This document shows positions 23,486 to 34,722 of a stretch of DNA of 64,000 nt, piece after piece (position 1 is the stretch's first letter; each line of letters starts with the position of its first letter). Position numbers and translations under genes: made by a program. The stretch lies in NCBI GenBank assembly GCA_037783545.1, contig JBBELK010000001.1, forward strand, positions 496,001-560,000. The letters are read 5' to 3'. Below the pieces are notes generated by a model. That model was not told the origin of the DNA, ran no database searches, and saw nothing but the letters and a program-made list of their open reading frames with translations. Origin of the DNA: Henricia sp. BOLD:AAB3569 (taxonomy: Eukaryota > Echinodermata > Asteroidea > Spinulosida > Echinasteridae).

Positions 23486-26359
23486 TACCCTAAAACCTAA
23501 AAGGAATTCCTTTAAAATCTTTGAATATTTGGGATACAATGGTATACACTATGAGCAAAACATGTACATGTTCATTGTGACCCCATTGTTAGTAACAATG
23601 GTGTGTGCCCAATTTCCATTGTTAGATGTTCATAGTGATAGGGGGTACCCTCAGTCACGTATAGTGCTGCACTCTGTTGTTTCCAAATGCCAGAAAAGCA
23701 ACTATTCGCCAGAACCAACATGCCACGATTGTCATGTCGCCAGTACCTATACCAGCTCACCAACCGTCAACATTCCTCAACGAGTTCCGGTTGAGTTTTG
23801 CGTGCAATACATTGCCAGGAATCGGGAATTAAGATATCGAAATCGTAGTAAAACCTCTAGTAGGACCCGATAGCGGACTCTATAGGGCAGCCAGCATAGC
23901 CGCAGTGGCCTGTAGGGGCCCCTAGTGCCGCCTTGGTCAATCCTATTGAAGCCGGGACACTGCTGTTGCTTCTTGGGGCATTGGACTTGCCCTTAGACTT
24001 CCCGGCTCCCTTCTCGGCATTTCGTGGTAGAATCATTAGATCAGAAATTCATCCCGGTTTGGAGCCAAAACCGTGGTCGACCATAGCACAGAGACACCGG
24101 GATGCACCGGGGGCCAACCTGTACGCAAAACAGGAAACAATAAGGGGTTGGCATTTATACACGAATGCATCTTGTAGAATGGGGCGTGATGCACGGTAGA
24201 CAGACCGAGAAACTCCAGGAAGGCAAAACAACAGGATTAGTGACCAAAATGTTTGCATTGGACTGGTTTTGGCTGGCTTTCGAAGTGGCGTCTCCACAGA
24301 GGACCAAACGTAACCCCTCTTGGACCATGCTTGAACTAATGTCAAGGAACTGACCCCCGCTCTGTACGAACAATGGCTCGAGATGCCAAAGGCTCAGTTA
24401 AGTAGCGTCCATCCAAACTGGAGCATTTTCCGTTCCGCTGCCGTTTTTATTGCCGTTCTACTGCCGTAAAACCGCCGCAACGCACAATTTTAGACGCTCA
24501 TAAGTGCACGGTGTGGACCCGTTCATTTCACCGACAGTAGAATCAACGCCCAGAAACGACAACCAGCCGCTAGTTCCGTCGCTGTCGGTTGTCGCTTTCG
24601 TCGCAATTCACTGCAGTATGGACGTGGCATCGATGCGGCGACATATCCTGGACTACAATGCAACTGTGTGGCACTTGCAAGTTAAGAAAAACACTTTACC
24701 GGGTAAGTGCTTCATTTTTTTTATAGACTGTTTGAACGGGCGGCCATGACAGGGGGCAGTTATGATCACTGTGCGTCGTGCACGAGTAGGTATACTTTGT
24801 GGGTCTACATGTATTGTCTTCTGAAAACCTGCCAACCATGGCTGCCGGTGCAAAGCTCTATTCTGTTGGTCGCACATCCTGGCACTTTTGTGACCCGGTG
24901 TCATATACCCTTTGTATCCTACGGGCATAGCACTGTGACTGGAGTGAAAACAAACTCGTTCTTATTTTGTTTCTTCGCCTGTCGCCATGGGCACACCGTT
25001 GTTTTCATTCCAGCCCTACGGGATGTGACGTGGCACCGACCGACAGAATAGTATATATTATTTTCATTCTTCATCGTTTGTCATGTCGATGTGCGACAAC
25101 CCGGGACACCAAACTCCTATTCAATACCATGGAACAAAGTATAAGCCTTTATGGTCTTTTGTTTTGAATATTTTTCAGGGATCAGAAAACAAAGTATTGA
25201 AGAAAATGATGCTGCCCCCTATAATCACAGGCCACAGTCCATTACTGAGAATTTGTGGTCATAAGTGGTGCTTTTTGAAGCAGGGAGTGTCGTACTGGGA
25301 CACCAAACATTTTGGACCCCTAATTTTGGGAATTACCCATATATCATACGAATAGCGTTTGTTGTGCTAACACTGAATTCTTTTCACATGCACATTTAGT
25401 ATCCAGATGACCAGGCTAGATTTTCATTGCTACATGGTGCACGCGGCAGGTGTGAAATGCAGAATCAATACCGTGTTCACTGTATAGGAGAAAATGGCGT
25501 AAATGCGTACACTATAGCATTGGAACAAAAAGCACAATGTCCGAAACGTTTGTGTGTCGCCATATTCTTAAAATCGCCTTTTCGTACCAATAACCTGTTA
25601 ATAACTGTGCCAGATCGAGACGTGATGAGTAGGCCAACGTTCTTGTTAAAATCTAGCACGATAGCCCTCTAGCTAAACGGCTTTAGGCACGCGCGTAGTA
25701 TCCCGCTACGGAAACTGGGCTGACAAGGTCCGATTTGAGCGAACTGTGGGCGGCATTTAATCAGTTTGAGGCTTCCGCTCGATTGCCTCGAATAGGTACG
25801 TTCCACATCACGGCCAAACGAAATGGTCGATAATTGCCATGTAACGAGTACTTTTCGGGTTACCGTTGACGTCATGATGGAAATCCACATTTGCAAACTT
25901 CAAAATATAATTGTAAAAATTAAGACATTTCCTGGTTTTGTTTCACAAATTTGACAAGTCTTTAGTGTTATACATGTACTTTTCTATCCTTCAAAGGTAT
26001 AAGAGGGTTTCTGTATTTTAAAGACCAATTCACCGTTTATTTCAGACAAAATTGCTGCGTTTCAAATTAATGTGCATTGAAAAAATGTAAATTGTAGGTA
26101 TGATATATATGTACACCATCTTTCATGATGGGGAAATTTTCAAATATCATGACTGTGACGACACTGAACAGTCGTAGACTTTTGTTTACTAGGCCTAAGT
26201 TGGGCCTAGCCGGGCCTAGCCTATGCCTATCAGCAAGACATTTATCAGCGATTGTTTTCTGACCGAGTGCAGTTCTGACGACGTTAAAAAAAAAAATGGA
26301 ATATCAAAAGTTCAAATTTTGCGCGTGCGACGCGTTCCCGACATTGCGCGTCAAGAAGA
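23486..26359. other. intergenic sequence, no supported gene
   Basis: It contains dispersed repeat R1 copy 2 at 25388-25510 (see 11820-11965). Several open frames of 60-115 codons overlap each other on both strands and show no splice or domain support. Confidence 0.4.
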
Positions 26360-26575
26360 TTAAACCCCCAATACATCATTTGCAGTTACCCAGGAGTTAC
26401 TTCAAGAGTTGATAAGAAATTGCATACTTGCAAACAACTTGTTTACCATTCATTCAACACAAAAACCATGCATGTATTTTAAAGATTTTCTAAGATATTA
26501 TTGCATCTATGTGGCTGAAATTTCTACAAGGCAGTTTATCAACATTACCTAATTGTAAAGCTGTTGTTTCTGTTT
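26360..26575 (-). mobile_element. M1-family element, truncated copy
   Basis: In reverse orientation it carries the M1 landmarks: ATACATCATTTGCAGTTACC, ACCATGCATG, TATGTGGCTGAAATTTCTAC and AGTTTATCAACATTA. See 57986-58315 for a full copy. Confidence 0.6.
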
Positions 26576-26699
26576 TTATATTCATGTGTTCCGTTGATAT
26601 TTCTGGACGTCTGATTTATGTAGAAGTGAACTTTAGTGGGCTTTATACCACAAGATAAAAACTAATCCGGGCGTCCAAACCGCAGATGAGCCGTATAAA

Positions 26700-27060
26700 C
26701 CCAGCTTATAAGGCTATTGTAAAATGGAGAAATAGATCATTTGCAGTGACCCGAAATTTTACTTCACGAGTTGACAAGAAAAACCCGAATATAAGTGTTG
26801 ATAGCAAACACTTAACAAACACGACATGATTTTCCCCGTATAAAATGGTACCTTTGTGGGAGAAATTGCCAACTGAAGAAGCTTTTAAAAAATCGTTGAA
26901 ACGATTTTTTGTTTTACTATTTATTCAACACAAAAACCATGCATTAATTTTTCAGGTTTTCTAAAGTATTACTGTATCGATGTGGATGAAATTTGTACAA
27001 GATAGTTTATCAACATTATTATTGTATGTAATGCTGTTGTTCCTATAATTCTTTTTAATT
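26700..27060 (-). mobile_element. M1-family element, nearly full copy
   Basis: Reverse orientation. It includes ATCATTTGCAGTGACCCG, GTTGACAAGAAAAACCCG, AAATGGTACCTTTGTGGGAG and AGTTTATCAACATTATTATT. A short inverted pair, AAAAAATCG/CGATTTTTT, lies in its middle. Confidence 0.65.
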
Positions 27061-28244
27061 TTTTTTTAAAAGTAAAATAACCTTGCACTGTGAGGTACAT
27101 TAACCCTGCACTGCACTGACGTAATACTGTCTTGAACAGTCCTTTTAATTTTTAAAATTTAATCAACTCTTGTTTGTTTTCGGCCAAAATTAGTTCAAAC
27201 AAGTTTCCATTTTAAGCAGCAAAAAAAACCGTGAGTCACCTTTAAGCCCCAATGATCCAGATTTTCTAGGGCAATCCCAGCCTGTCTGGTCGGCCCATAC
27301 ATTTATGTACAATACATGTTCGCGTCCTATGTTTGTACATGTATGTATACAAAACAAAATGTCATTCAATCCAGGAGCTTTTACTGCAGATAACCAATCA
27401 TCCCGTCATTATAATGGTAAATCTATCAATTATTTTCAATGAAAAGAACTCGGACGGAATCATGCACCGAAACCTCTTTTTTCTTCCATTTTTAAAAAGG
27501 TTTTTGAGACATTGAAAATCATGTATCATACATCTACCAAGGACCCAGTTTCCACAGAGGCCACAGATTTCTGCACAAAATGTCGACTTTGTTTTAACAT
27601 CTAACCTTATAAATGGCTTGGTTAGGTCGGATTATCGTGCTTTCTATAGCATTATTTTTCCGGCTGGCGTCCCGGGTTTGCTTCGACATATGTAAATGGT
27701 TATCAGCTTCGGTACTTGACGCATGGGGGATTAGGCCTATCTCAGGTTTTTTTTCTATTTCTTTCTACGTTGTCCACCCCCTCTCTCATGTTGAGTTCAA
27801 ATAAGTTTAAGCTTGTCCTATATAGGCCTACATGTAGTTTGTGGCAAAAAGGTCCCCGAGTGCCATAAATGCTGTAAAATTAACAGCAACTCGATCCTTT
27901 GCAAATATCAAAAAGTGTTTAAAAGGTCAAAAAGACAAATTATCATTCCCATTAGATTTCAAATGTCGCGGGAGTAACCAATACAATAGGTGAACAAAAT
28001 TAATATATACCGGACAACTCAAATACAATGCCTATACGACGACCTTTTCGCATGAAAATGCTTGTGGATATGTTAACATCGTAAAGAGGCAACATTTTCA
28101 AATTAACTCAATATAAACAAATTAGAAGGATGCGTCTCAATACACTGCAGTTCGTTTGAGCAGTCCCTTTTTTTAAAAAATAGTTAATTTTAAGTTTTTC
28201 GGTCATTTTTTAAAAAAAATCCACAAGGTCCCCTTTTAGACAAA
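27061..28244. other. intergenic sequence, no gene seen
   Basis: Only short chance frames. Nothing repetitive was recognised. Confidence 0.35.
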
Positions 28245-28934
28245 GAAACGAAATACGCAGCTCCATGCATTTGCTATGGAGCTGCGTATTTGTTGCACGA
28301 ATTTGGCGCGCGCGCATTGCTGACGAGCCTGTGCCTTTAAGCCCTGGGCCCAATTTCATAGAGGTGTTTAAGCACAACAATTTGCTTAAGCACGAAAAAC
28401 ACTTGCCTAGTAGAGAACGTTATCAGTGAAATCCTCATGTAATAGAAGTAGCATATGACCAGTGTTAGAGGACTGTTTCATTACCATGACAATCTCATGA
28501 AATTTTTGCCGGTAACCTCATTTTATCAAGCACAGTTTTTCATGCTTAAGCAATTTTTCATGCTTAAGCAGCTCTATGAAATTGGGCCCTGGGCTGCGTT
28601 CCAAACACGCGAACATTGCAAACGTTTTCATCGTTCGCCAAGAACTGGTACCCGGCTTTTCATAGACGAGTGCACAAAAGTACTGTAACCAGTGGCGAAC
28701 GTTGGCAACGTTCGCGTGTTTGGAACGCAGCCCTGGTGAAAACCTGAAGATTTTCCACGATAGACCCAGACTCTCCGGCAAAACAGACCCTAATTAAAGG
28801 TACAGACTCGTCAGCAATGCGCGCGCGCCAAATTCGTGCCACGAAGTACGCAGCTCCATGCCTTTGCTATGGAGCTGCGTATTTCGTGGCACGAATTTGG
28901 CGCGCACGCATTGCTGACGAGCATGTATGTGCCT
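28244..28934. mobile_element. cluster of four short palindromic elements
   Basis: (a) 28244-28336 is the right part of a palindromic element (GCGCGCGCATTGCTGACGAG...CCT, TTAA). (b) 28345-28590 is a foldback with GGGCCCAATTTCATAG and CTATGAAATTGGGCCC ends (family F1). (c) 28593-28732 is a foldback with GCTGCGTTCCAAACACGCGA and TCGCGTGTTTGGAACGCAGC ends. (d) 28798-28934 is a full copy of the element in (a), flanked by TTAA (28794-28797 and 28935-28938), and is almost entirely a single hairpin around CTCCATGCCTTTGCTATGGAG. Confidence 0.8.
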
Positions 28935-29608
28935 TTAACAGACCCACATATATTTGTATACAAAACAAATGCCATTCATCCCAGGGAATTTTTCTTCGAA
29001 AATGAAATCATCATGCCATTGTTTAAGATAAAAAATCTCTAGTGGTATAAGCACTTTGATAAAGGATTGTGTTCGACCAACAAGATTATTAGGCCCAACT
29101 CCCATGTTCTGGTGAAAACAGTACCTTCTTGCAACGATGCATGGATTTTTGCCGAGTGCAGGATCAAAATAAACCCTTCTCACTTTCATAGAGCATTCTT
29201 GATCCACCATCGCCGGCGAGAGTATAGTACGTATTAGTGGTATTAGATTGAAAGCACGTCTGACATCTTTAGAGTTCGTTGGCTGCTCAAATGTCCTTTT
29301 TTCCCCCGGCGCGGTCGATACCCGAGACGATAGATCGGGTAACACGGATTTTCATCTTATAGTGAGACGACATGGTTATTACGGATGTCTGTTTGTCTGC
29401 CTGTTTTACCATGACTTCATTTGTGAATTTGTATCTTGCTTTTATGGCTATGAGTGTTTGTACTTGTAATTTTTTTTTTTTTTTACTTTAATAAAATCTT
29501 CCCGTTTATTATTATATTACTGATGAGAGTTTGGCTATACAAGTGACTTTTGTATACGGGACAGCCCCTCCTGATAATTTATGTCTAAAAAGTCCCATTT
29601 AATACGTC

Positions 29609-30586
29609 ATTTGGGCTATTTCACAATAAGTGTACACTTTCAGTCTCACTGGCAAATGGGGGTAAAATTTCAAACTTGTCCAACTCACAAAAACTCTGTT
29701 GATCTAAAAACTTCAGGATGTATACTAATAATTCCTATAATTCCTATATCAGAGCGTGGCATTATGATTAACATGTTTATTTTTTCCAATGAAATAATGA
29801 TTTGTAATGGGTTGTCTGGAGAGGACATTTTGTTAAACACAGAATATCACAATATAATGGCCAGACGAAATGTTGAAATGGTAATGCCATGCAATGTCCT
29901 GTTAGAAGGAATGGTACTGTTAATTTTACAAACATAACATAAAATATTTCAATCATGGTTGACATGTTATATTACAATTAACTGCTGTCCTGGAGAGGAC
30001 AAATGTTTAACGGATTTTCCACAACCCTGAATATGATCTTGATAATATTTACTCAAATCTCTCCCACGATCAAATTGTCACATTTACTCCATCAAATGTG
30101 TCCTGTAGATGATACAAACATACTTGTGAGTACATATTTCCAAACTATTCCATTGTCATGAATACTTTGTCCTGGAGAGGACATTACCATATTTTATTTA
30201 ACGGGAAATCCACTTTATTTTGAAATGTTCATAAAATTAACATTTTTCGACCGAATTACACCAACCCAAGTTTCACAATATTGTTGAACACTATATATCC
30301 ATGATTGATCACCAAATTCACCACAATAATGCATCATCAACAAATGATTCCACTTAAACTAATGTAAAACTTGAAATGAGACTCCAAAATGGTGTTAAAA
30401 GTGCATGTAAATAGAGAAATTCAAAACGAATAACTCGTAGAATTATGTAAAAATAGTTTTGTAGCTTGTCCTTCATATTACCCATCATATAAAATCACTC
30501 ATAACATGTATTTGCACTGATAAAGTTATCTAGGATGGGTTATACTGTAATTTACTCAAATGACCACTTATTGTGAAATAGCCCAT
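29609..30586. mobile_element. inverted-repeat element inserted in an M1 copy
   Basis: The ends GGCTATTTCACAATAAGTG and CACTTATTGTGAAATAGCC are inverted and flanked by CATTTG on both sides. The flanks (CATTTAATACGTCATTTG to the left, CAGATGAAACTTTG to the right) read as one interrupted M1 start. The interior repeats a small hairpin, TGTCCTGGAGAGGACA (29986-30001 and 30168-30183, plus a variant near 29812). Confidence 0.7.
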
Positions 30587-30885
30587 TTGCAGATGAAACT
30601 TTGTACGAATTCCAGGAACAGCAGCATCACATAACTAAAGAATAATGTTGATAAACTGCCTTAATTGTAGAAATTTCAGCCACATAGATACTTCAAAAAA
30701 CCTTAAAAATCCACACATGGTTTGTGTTGAATAAATGGTAAAAATAAATCGTTTGCAAACGATTTTTAAAGTACCTTCATCAGTTGGCAATTTTTCCCAT
30801 AAAGGTACCATCCTTTTCCAGTTTTTCTTCAGTTGATGAAGTTAAAATTTGGGTCACTGCAAATTACGTAATTAGCCTTTTATAT
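30587..30885 (+). mobile_element. M1-family element, remainder of the interrupted copy
   Basis: It carries GAATTCCAGGAACAGCAG, AATGTTGATAAACTGCC, TTTCAGCCACATAGATAC, AAAGGTACCATCC and GGGTCACTGCAAAT in M1 order. The start of this copy lies left of the insertion at 29609-30586. Confidence 0.7.
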
Positions 30886-30891
30886 ATAGAA

Positions 30892-31062
30892 GTATGGCGG
30901 AACAAAAGGAGAGGGCGCAATTTTATTTGGGCATGAATTTTTTAACAATTGTATTCTTTTCCAAAAATTTGATTTACATATTGTAATTATAATACAGAGA
31001 TAGATTATAAATAAAATAAATACGTGCAAATAAAGGAGCGCCCTCTATATTGTGTCCGCCAT
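30892..31062. mobile_element. inverted-repeat element (family G1), copy 2
   Basis: The ends ATGGCGGAACAAAAGGAGAG and GCGCCCTCTATATTGTGTCC are imperfect inverted repeats. The interior is shared with 16401-16637 but shorter. Confidence 0.75.
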
Positions 31063-31164
31063 ATTTCAAAAAGGCTAATAGAATTTTAACATCTGAAGAT
31101 TTAAAATAAATAAAACTAAAACTATTTAAATCAAGTACTAGTTTACAAACAAATGTCTGTTGTC

Positions 31165-31487
31165 TGAGGAGGTCTGAAAGGACCATCTCCTGAGGAGGTC
31201 TGAAAGGACCATCTCCTGAGGAGGTCTGAAAGGACCATCTCCTGAGGAGGTCTGAAAGGACCATCTCCTGGGGAGGTCTGAAAGGACCATCTCCTGGGGA
31301 GGTCTGAAAGGACCATCTCCTGGGGAGGTCTGAAAGGACCATCTCCTGGGGAGGTCTGAAAGGACCATCTCCTGGGGAGGTCTGAAAGGACCATCTCCTG
31401 GGGAGGTCTGAAAGGACCATCTCCTGGGGAGGTCTGAAAGGACCATCTCCTGGGGAGGTCTGAAAGGACCATCTCCTGGGGAGGTCT
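31165..31487. repeat. 26-bp minisatellite, about 12.4 copies
   Basis: The unit is TGRGGAGGTCTGAAAGGACC followed by ATCTCC. Copies are nearly identical. The first four units carry TGAGGAGG and the later ones TGGGGAGG, so the array grew in two blocks. On the minus strand no frame contains a stop. Because 26 is not a multiple of 3, each frame reads the same 26-residue repeat in a different register. There is no start context or conservation to suggest a real protein. Confidence 0.95.
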
Positions 31488-31784
31488 TAAAACATTCCGT
31501 TATAGAAAACATGACTTTTCACCTTTTTTGGTATTACATTCAATAATAAAATATGCTCATATGATTTTTCTTTGATCCCAAGTTTTGTTGTTTCGTTTCA
31601 ATGGTGATTAGGCACAATACCATATATTGCGTTCATCCAATAATACAGAAACTTTAACAGAGAAACTGATAAATGGTATACATGTATACTGGATACATTT
31701 GGGATACATGGGGATTAATACTGTAAAACATGTAACGTGTTTGAATGGGAGTTCGAGCCTTGTGTATTATGTTGTGTTGCCATA
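31488..31784. other. intergenic sequence, no gene seen
   Basis: AT-rich, with a CATGTATACTGGATACATTTG stretch. Nothing supported. Confidence 0.35.
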
Positions 31785-32200
31785 TTATAAGGAGTTATAG
31801 CGCGTCTGACCTTCAGGCAAGAGGTCCATGGTTCGAAGCCCGGTCATAACATGTCCTTACTCCTTAGACAAGACACTTTACTCCACGTTGTCTCTCTACA
31901 CTTAAGTGCCTGAATGGGTACCGGGAAATATTGTTTGGGAAGTCAAACCGTGATGGACTGGCATCCCATCCAGGGGAAGTAGCAATGCTCTATAGTCACT
32001 CCATTCCATGGAAACTAACGACCTGTTGGGGAAACCCAACTAACTGCTGGTGGTAAACCTGTGATGGACTGGTACCCCATCCAGGGGGAGGGGAGAGGGG
32101 GCAGCAATGCCCCTAGTCACTCCGTGTCATTGTGGATGGATGGGGCCACTGGTCGCGTGATCATCCAAGCTTGTGGAGCGACATTACCTTAACCTTTCTC
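31785..32200 (+). mobile_element. tRNA-derived SINE (second family)
   Basis: The head is GGAGTTATAGCGCGTCTGAC with B box GGTTCGAAGCC at 31830-31840. The body includes AGACAAGACACTTTACTCCA and two copies of a 'GTGATGGACTGG.ATCCCATCCAGG' segment (about 31950 and 32060), which suggests an internal duplication. The A box is partly degraded. Confidence 0.65.
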
Positions 32201-32373
32201 TGCAACCCCAAAATCAGTCCATTTCCGAAAATGGCGGCAAAAACCAATCTCGTATACTGCTTTTAGTATCATTGGGACACTGATCGTGCGTACAGCGCGC
32301 GCGGCATGTGTTCAGTGTGAATGGCTCAAACGTGGCTCGATTACACGTGGCTATTAATATGTGCAACGATGAA

Positions 32374-33075
32374 TTAGAAACGGCCAGAGACACCGGGAAT
32401 CCCCTCGCTCTTCACGAAAAATGCTCTGGGATCTTTAAAGATAGTATACATGATTGGTAAACTGTTACAAATAGTTTTATCCCCCTGTGTGATCGAAGAT
32501 ATTCATGATTAAAACCAACTTGAGCAAAAACCAGCTCCGTACTTCGTCTAACTGTTGAGAAAACAGTCAAAAAAGAGTTTGCAGTCATTTCGCCCCAAAA
32601 CCACTTCGCCCTGAACCCTTTCACCCTGAACCACGGCCTGCACACGAAGTGGTTTTAGGGCGAAGTGGCATTTGGGCGATGTATTGATTGGACGAAGTGA
32701 TTTGGGGGCGAAATAGCACTTAATTTAATTTTCGTCTCATAAGACGAAAACTAATTGTTTTACTCATTTCTCAAAGACTATATCACTTCAGACAAAACCA
32801 TTTCAGGGGAAGTTTTCTACGGTCATGTTTATATAGTGTAAGTTAGGCGTAAATCTGTGAACATTTCTGATTGTCGAGATACCAATCATGTATATACTGC
32901 CTTTAAAGTGCGTTACTCACACTTGACCAACGGCTTTACATCCCTTCCGAAGGATGAAGCAAGTGTGTTTAAGTGTCTTGCTCAAGGGCACATGTACCCC
33001 AGCCGGGTATCGAACCTGCACCCCCAAGTTTTCACCCGAGTATTGCGAGCAACCCCAAGTTTTTACTCGGTACCC
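32374..33075 (-). mobile_element. tRNA-derived SINE (family S1), copy 3, split by a DNA transposon
   Basis: In reverse orientation, the tail (CGGCCAGAGACACCGG...CTGGGATC) is at 32374-32438 and the body and head (CATCCCTTCCGAAGGATG...GGGTATCGAACCTGC) at 32903-33075. The T2 element at 32439-32902 separates them, at a TTAA where copy 1 reads TTTTAAGCAG on this strand. Confidence 0.85.
32439..32902. mobile_element. TTAA-flanked non-autonomous DNA transposon (family T2), copy 2, nested in a SINE
   Basis: The ends AGATAGTATACATGATTGGTA and ATACCAATCATG..TACTGCCT are inverted, with TTAA at 32435-32438 and 32903-32906. It shares the CGAAGTGGTTTTRGGGCG motif block with 15570-16076. Confidence 0.85.
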
Positions 33076-33301
33076 CACTACTCGTGTACGTACGCGCAAG
33101 CGACATTTCACCGTATATAGGGACTGGGAACTTTTACGGACTGTTAGAACCCTATATGTAATTTTTAAATCACTCTATAAGGTTAAAAAAAAAAGTGACT
33201 CATGAGTAATGAAAGTCCAAAGACGTTCTAACTGTCGCAGTGCAACGCTGAAAAACAGACAAGTTTCCAGTTCATACATACGGTGAACTGTCGCTCGTAT
33301 T

Positions 33302-33618
33302 ATGCACCTATCAATTGTTCCCCCCGCCCCCACCCCCCCCCCCCCCCCCCCTCCCCCGCCCCCCGCGCTGCCCCACCCCCTAGGTGGGGGTTTGGTCTTA
33401 TTTTCCATGCCCCAGGGTGGGGCATTTGGCCCATTTTCTGTGCATTTTTGTGCATTTTGCGCATGTTTTGCACCCGAGGGTGGGGATTTTTGTCACCTAA
33501 ATGTTGCCCCAGGGGTGGGGATTTTATCACGCAAAAAGTGACAATCCCCACCTCTTAGGTGGGGTAGCCCGGGGGGGGGGGGGGGGGGAGGGGTGGGGGA
33601 AACAATTGATAAGTGCAT
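33302..33618. mobile_element. poly-C-ended non-autonomous element (family C1), full copy
   Basis: The left end ATGCACCTATCAATTGTTCC is followed by a C tract. The right end is a G tract followed by GGAAACAATTGATAAGTGCAT, the inverse of the left end. The interior has CATGCCCCAGGGTGGGGC and related G/C runs. Confidence 0.8.
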
Positions 33619-34287
33619 TAGTTAGAACGTTTTGCACAAAGACTACTGAACTCGATCCAAATTTAACTGTTGATATTTACAAAGAATATAAATTTAGAAA
33701 CACTTGAAAAACACTCATGAACACTTCAGTGTGCATGCACTTGCCTATTTTGTCAGTTGGTGAATAATAAAATAGATGTAAATGTGAGAGAAAATATCTT
33801 TGTAATTAAATAAAGAACCCCCTCCCCAACCCTCCCATGCACGGGAAAATTAGCATGGTCCAGCAGCACTTTCCAAACCAAGGTTTTAAAATTATCCTCG
33901 CGACAAAATGGAAATCCATAATCAAGACAAACCTAGCCCGTAGTAGTCCCGTACATGAGTTATAAATCGCTACCGAACCTCGCTGAAAGATCGAATGCAA
34001 TTGTGATGATTGAAGCCGACACACGCGTGTAATCTCGCGTGTTTTCAGCATTTTCAGGGTCTCGATATTCACTAAAAAAAATCATTCCGCCCGGGGCAGC
34101 TAAAATAACACATTGCAGTGGATTTTCCATTTCAAGAGGAAATACAACTGGGCTTAAAGGCCCATTGTATTTTTTTACAGATGATTTTGTTTAACGAAAT
34201 CCAGGAACAGCAATTATAACCGTCCGCCATATCTTACTCTATAGCAGGAAGTGCAAGCGATCGTATGGATCGGGAGACAGTCTAGGC
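33619..34287. other. intergenic sequence with an M1 fragment
   Basis: AAAGGCCCATTGTATTTTTT...AATCCAGGAACAGC at about 34157-34213 is the left end of an M1 element. No gene was seen. Confidence 0.5.
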
Positions 34288-34722
34288 AATGCATAGTTCC
34301 GACCTGTCAATCAACCGAACCCGCCGACCAATCACAACAGAGCTAGCAGAGATCACCCACATAGGTCAAAGTGCAATGTTTGCAACAACATCACGCGATG
34401 TTCTGCCCCATACAATTTGTACAGTGTTGTATGCGATGTTCCGGGTGAATTTTTGGTTTCAAGGCCGGTCGTTTCGTTCAAAGGTACGAAAGCACGTATT
34501 TCATGATATGACATCCCTGTATTACTTTACTCGGTGTGTTCTAGGATAACTGTCGACCCTGAAACATGAATACCTTTGAGTTTTCTCCAATGAATCTGTG
34601 CTTTCCGTTGAAAGTCCCATTGCTTTGCGCGTTGTGTGTCGCCATTTTGACGATAGCGTGTGAGCCATAGCAACAATATCCAAGGAGGCGGGGTTAACTG
34701 GGCAAAATCGGAACTATGCATT
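34288..34722. mobile_element. AATGCATAG inverted-repeat element (family A1), copy 3
   Basis: The ends AATGCATAGTTCCGACCTGT and TCGGAACTATGCATT are perfect 15-base inverted repeats. The interior matches the other A1 copies. Confidence 0.85.

Noticed and set aside
30974-31512. 148-, 124- and 109-codon frames as a repetitive protein gene
   Set aside because: They are the three frames of the 26-bp minisatellite. No promoter, start or conservation evidence.
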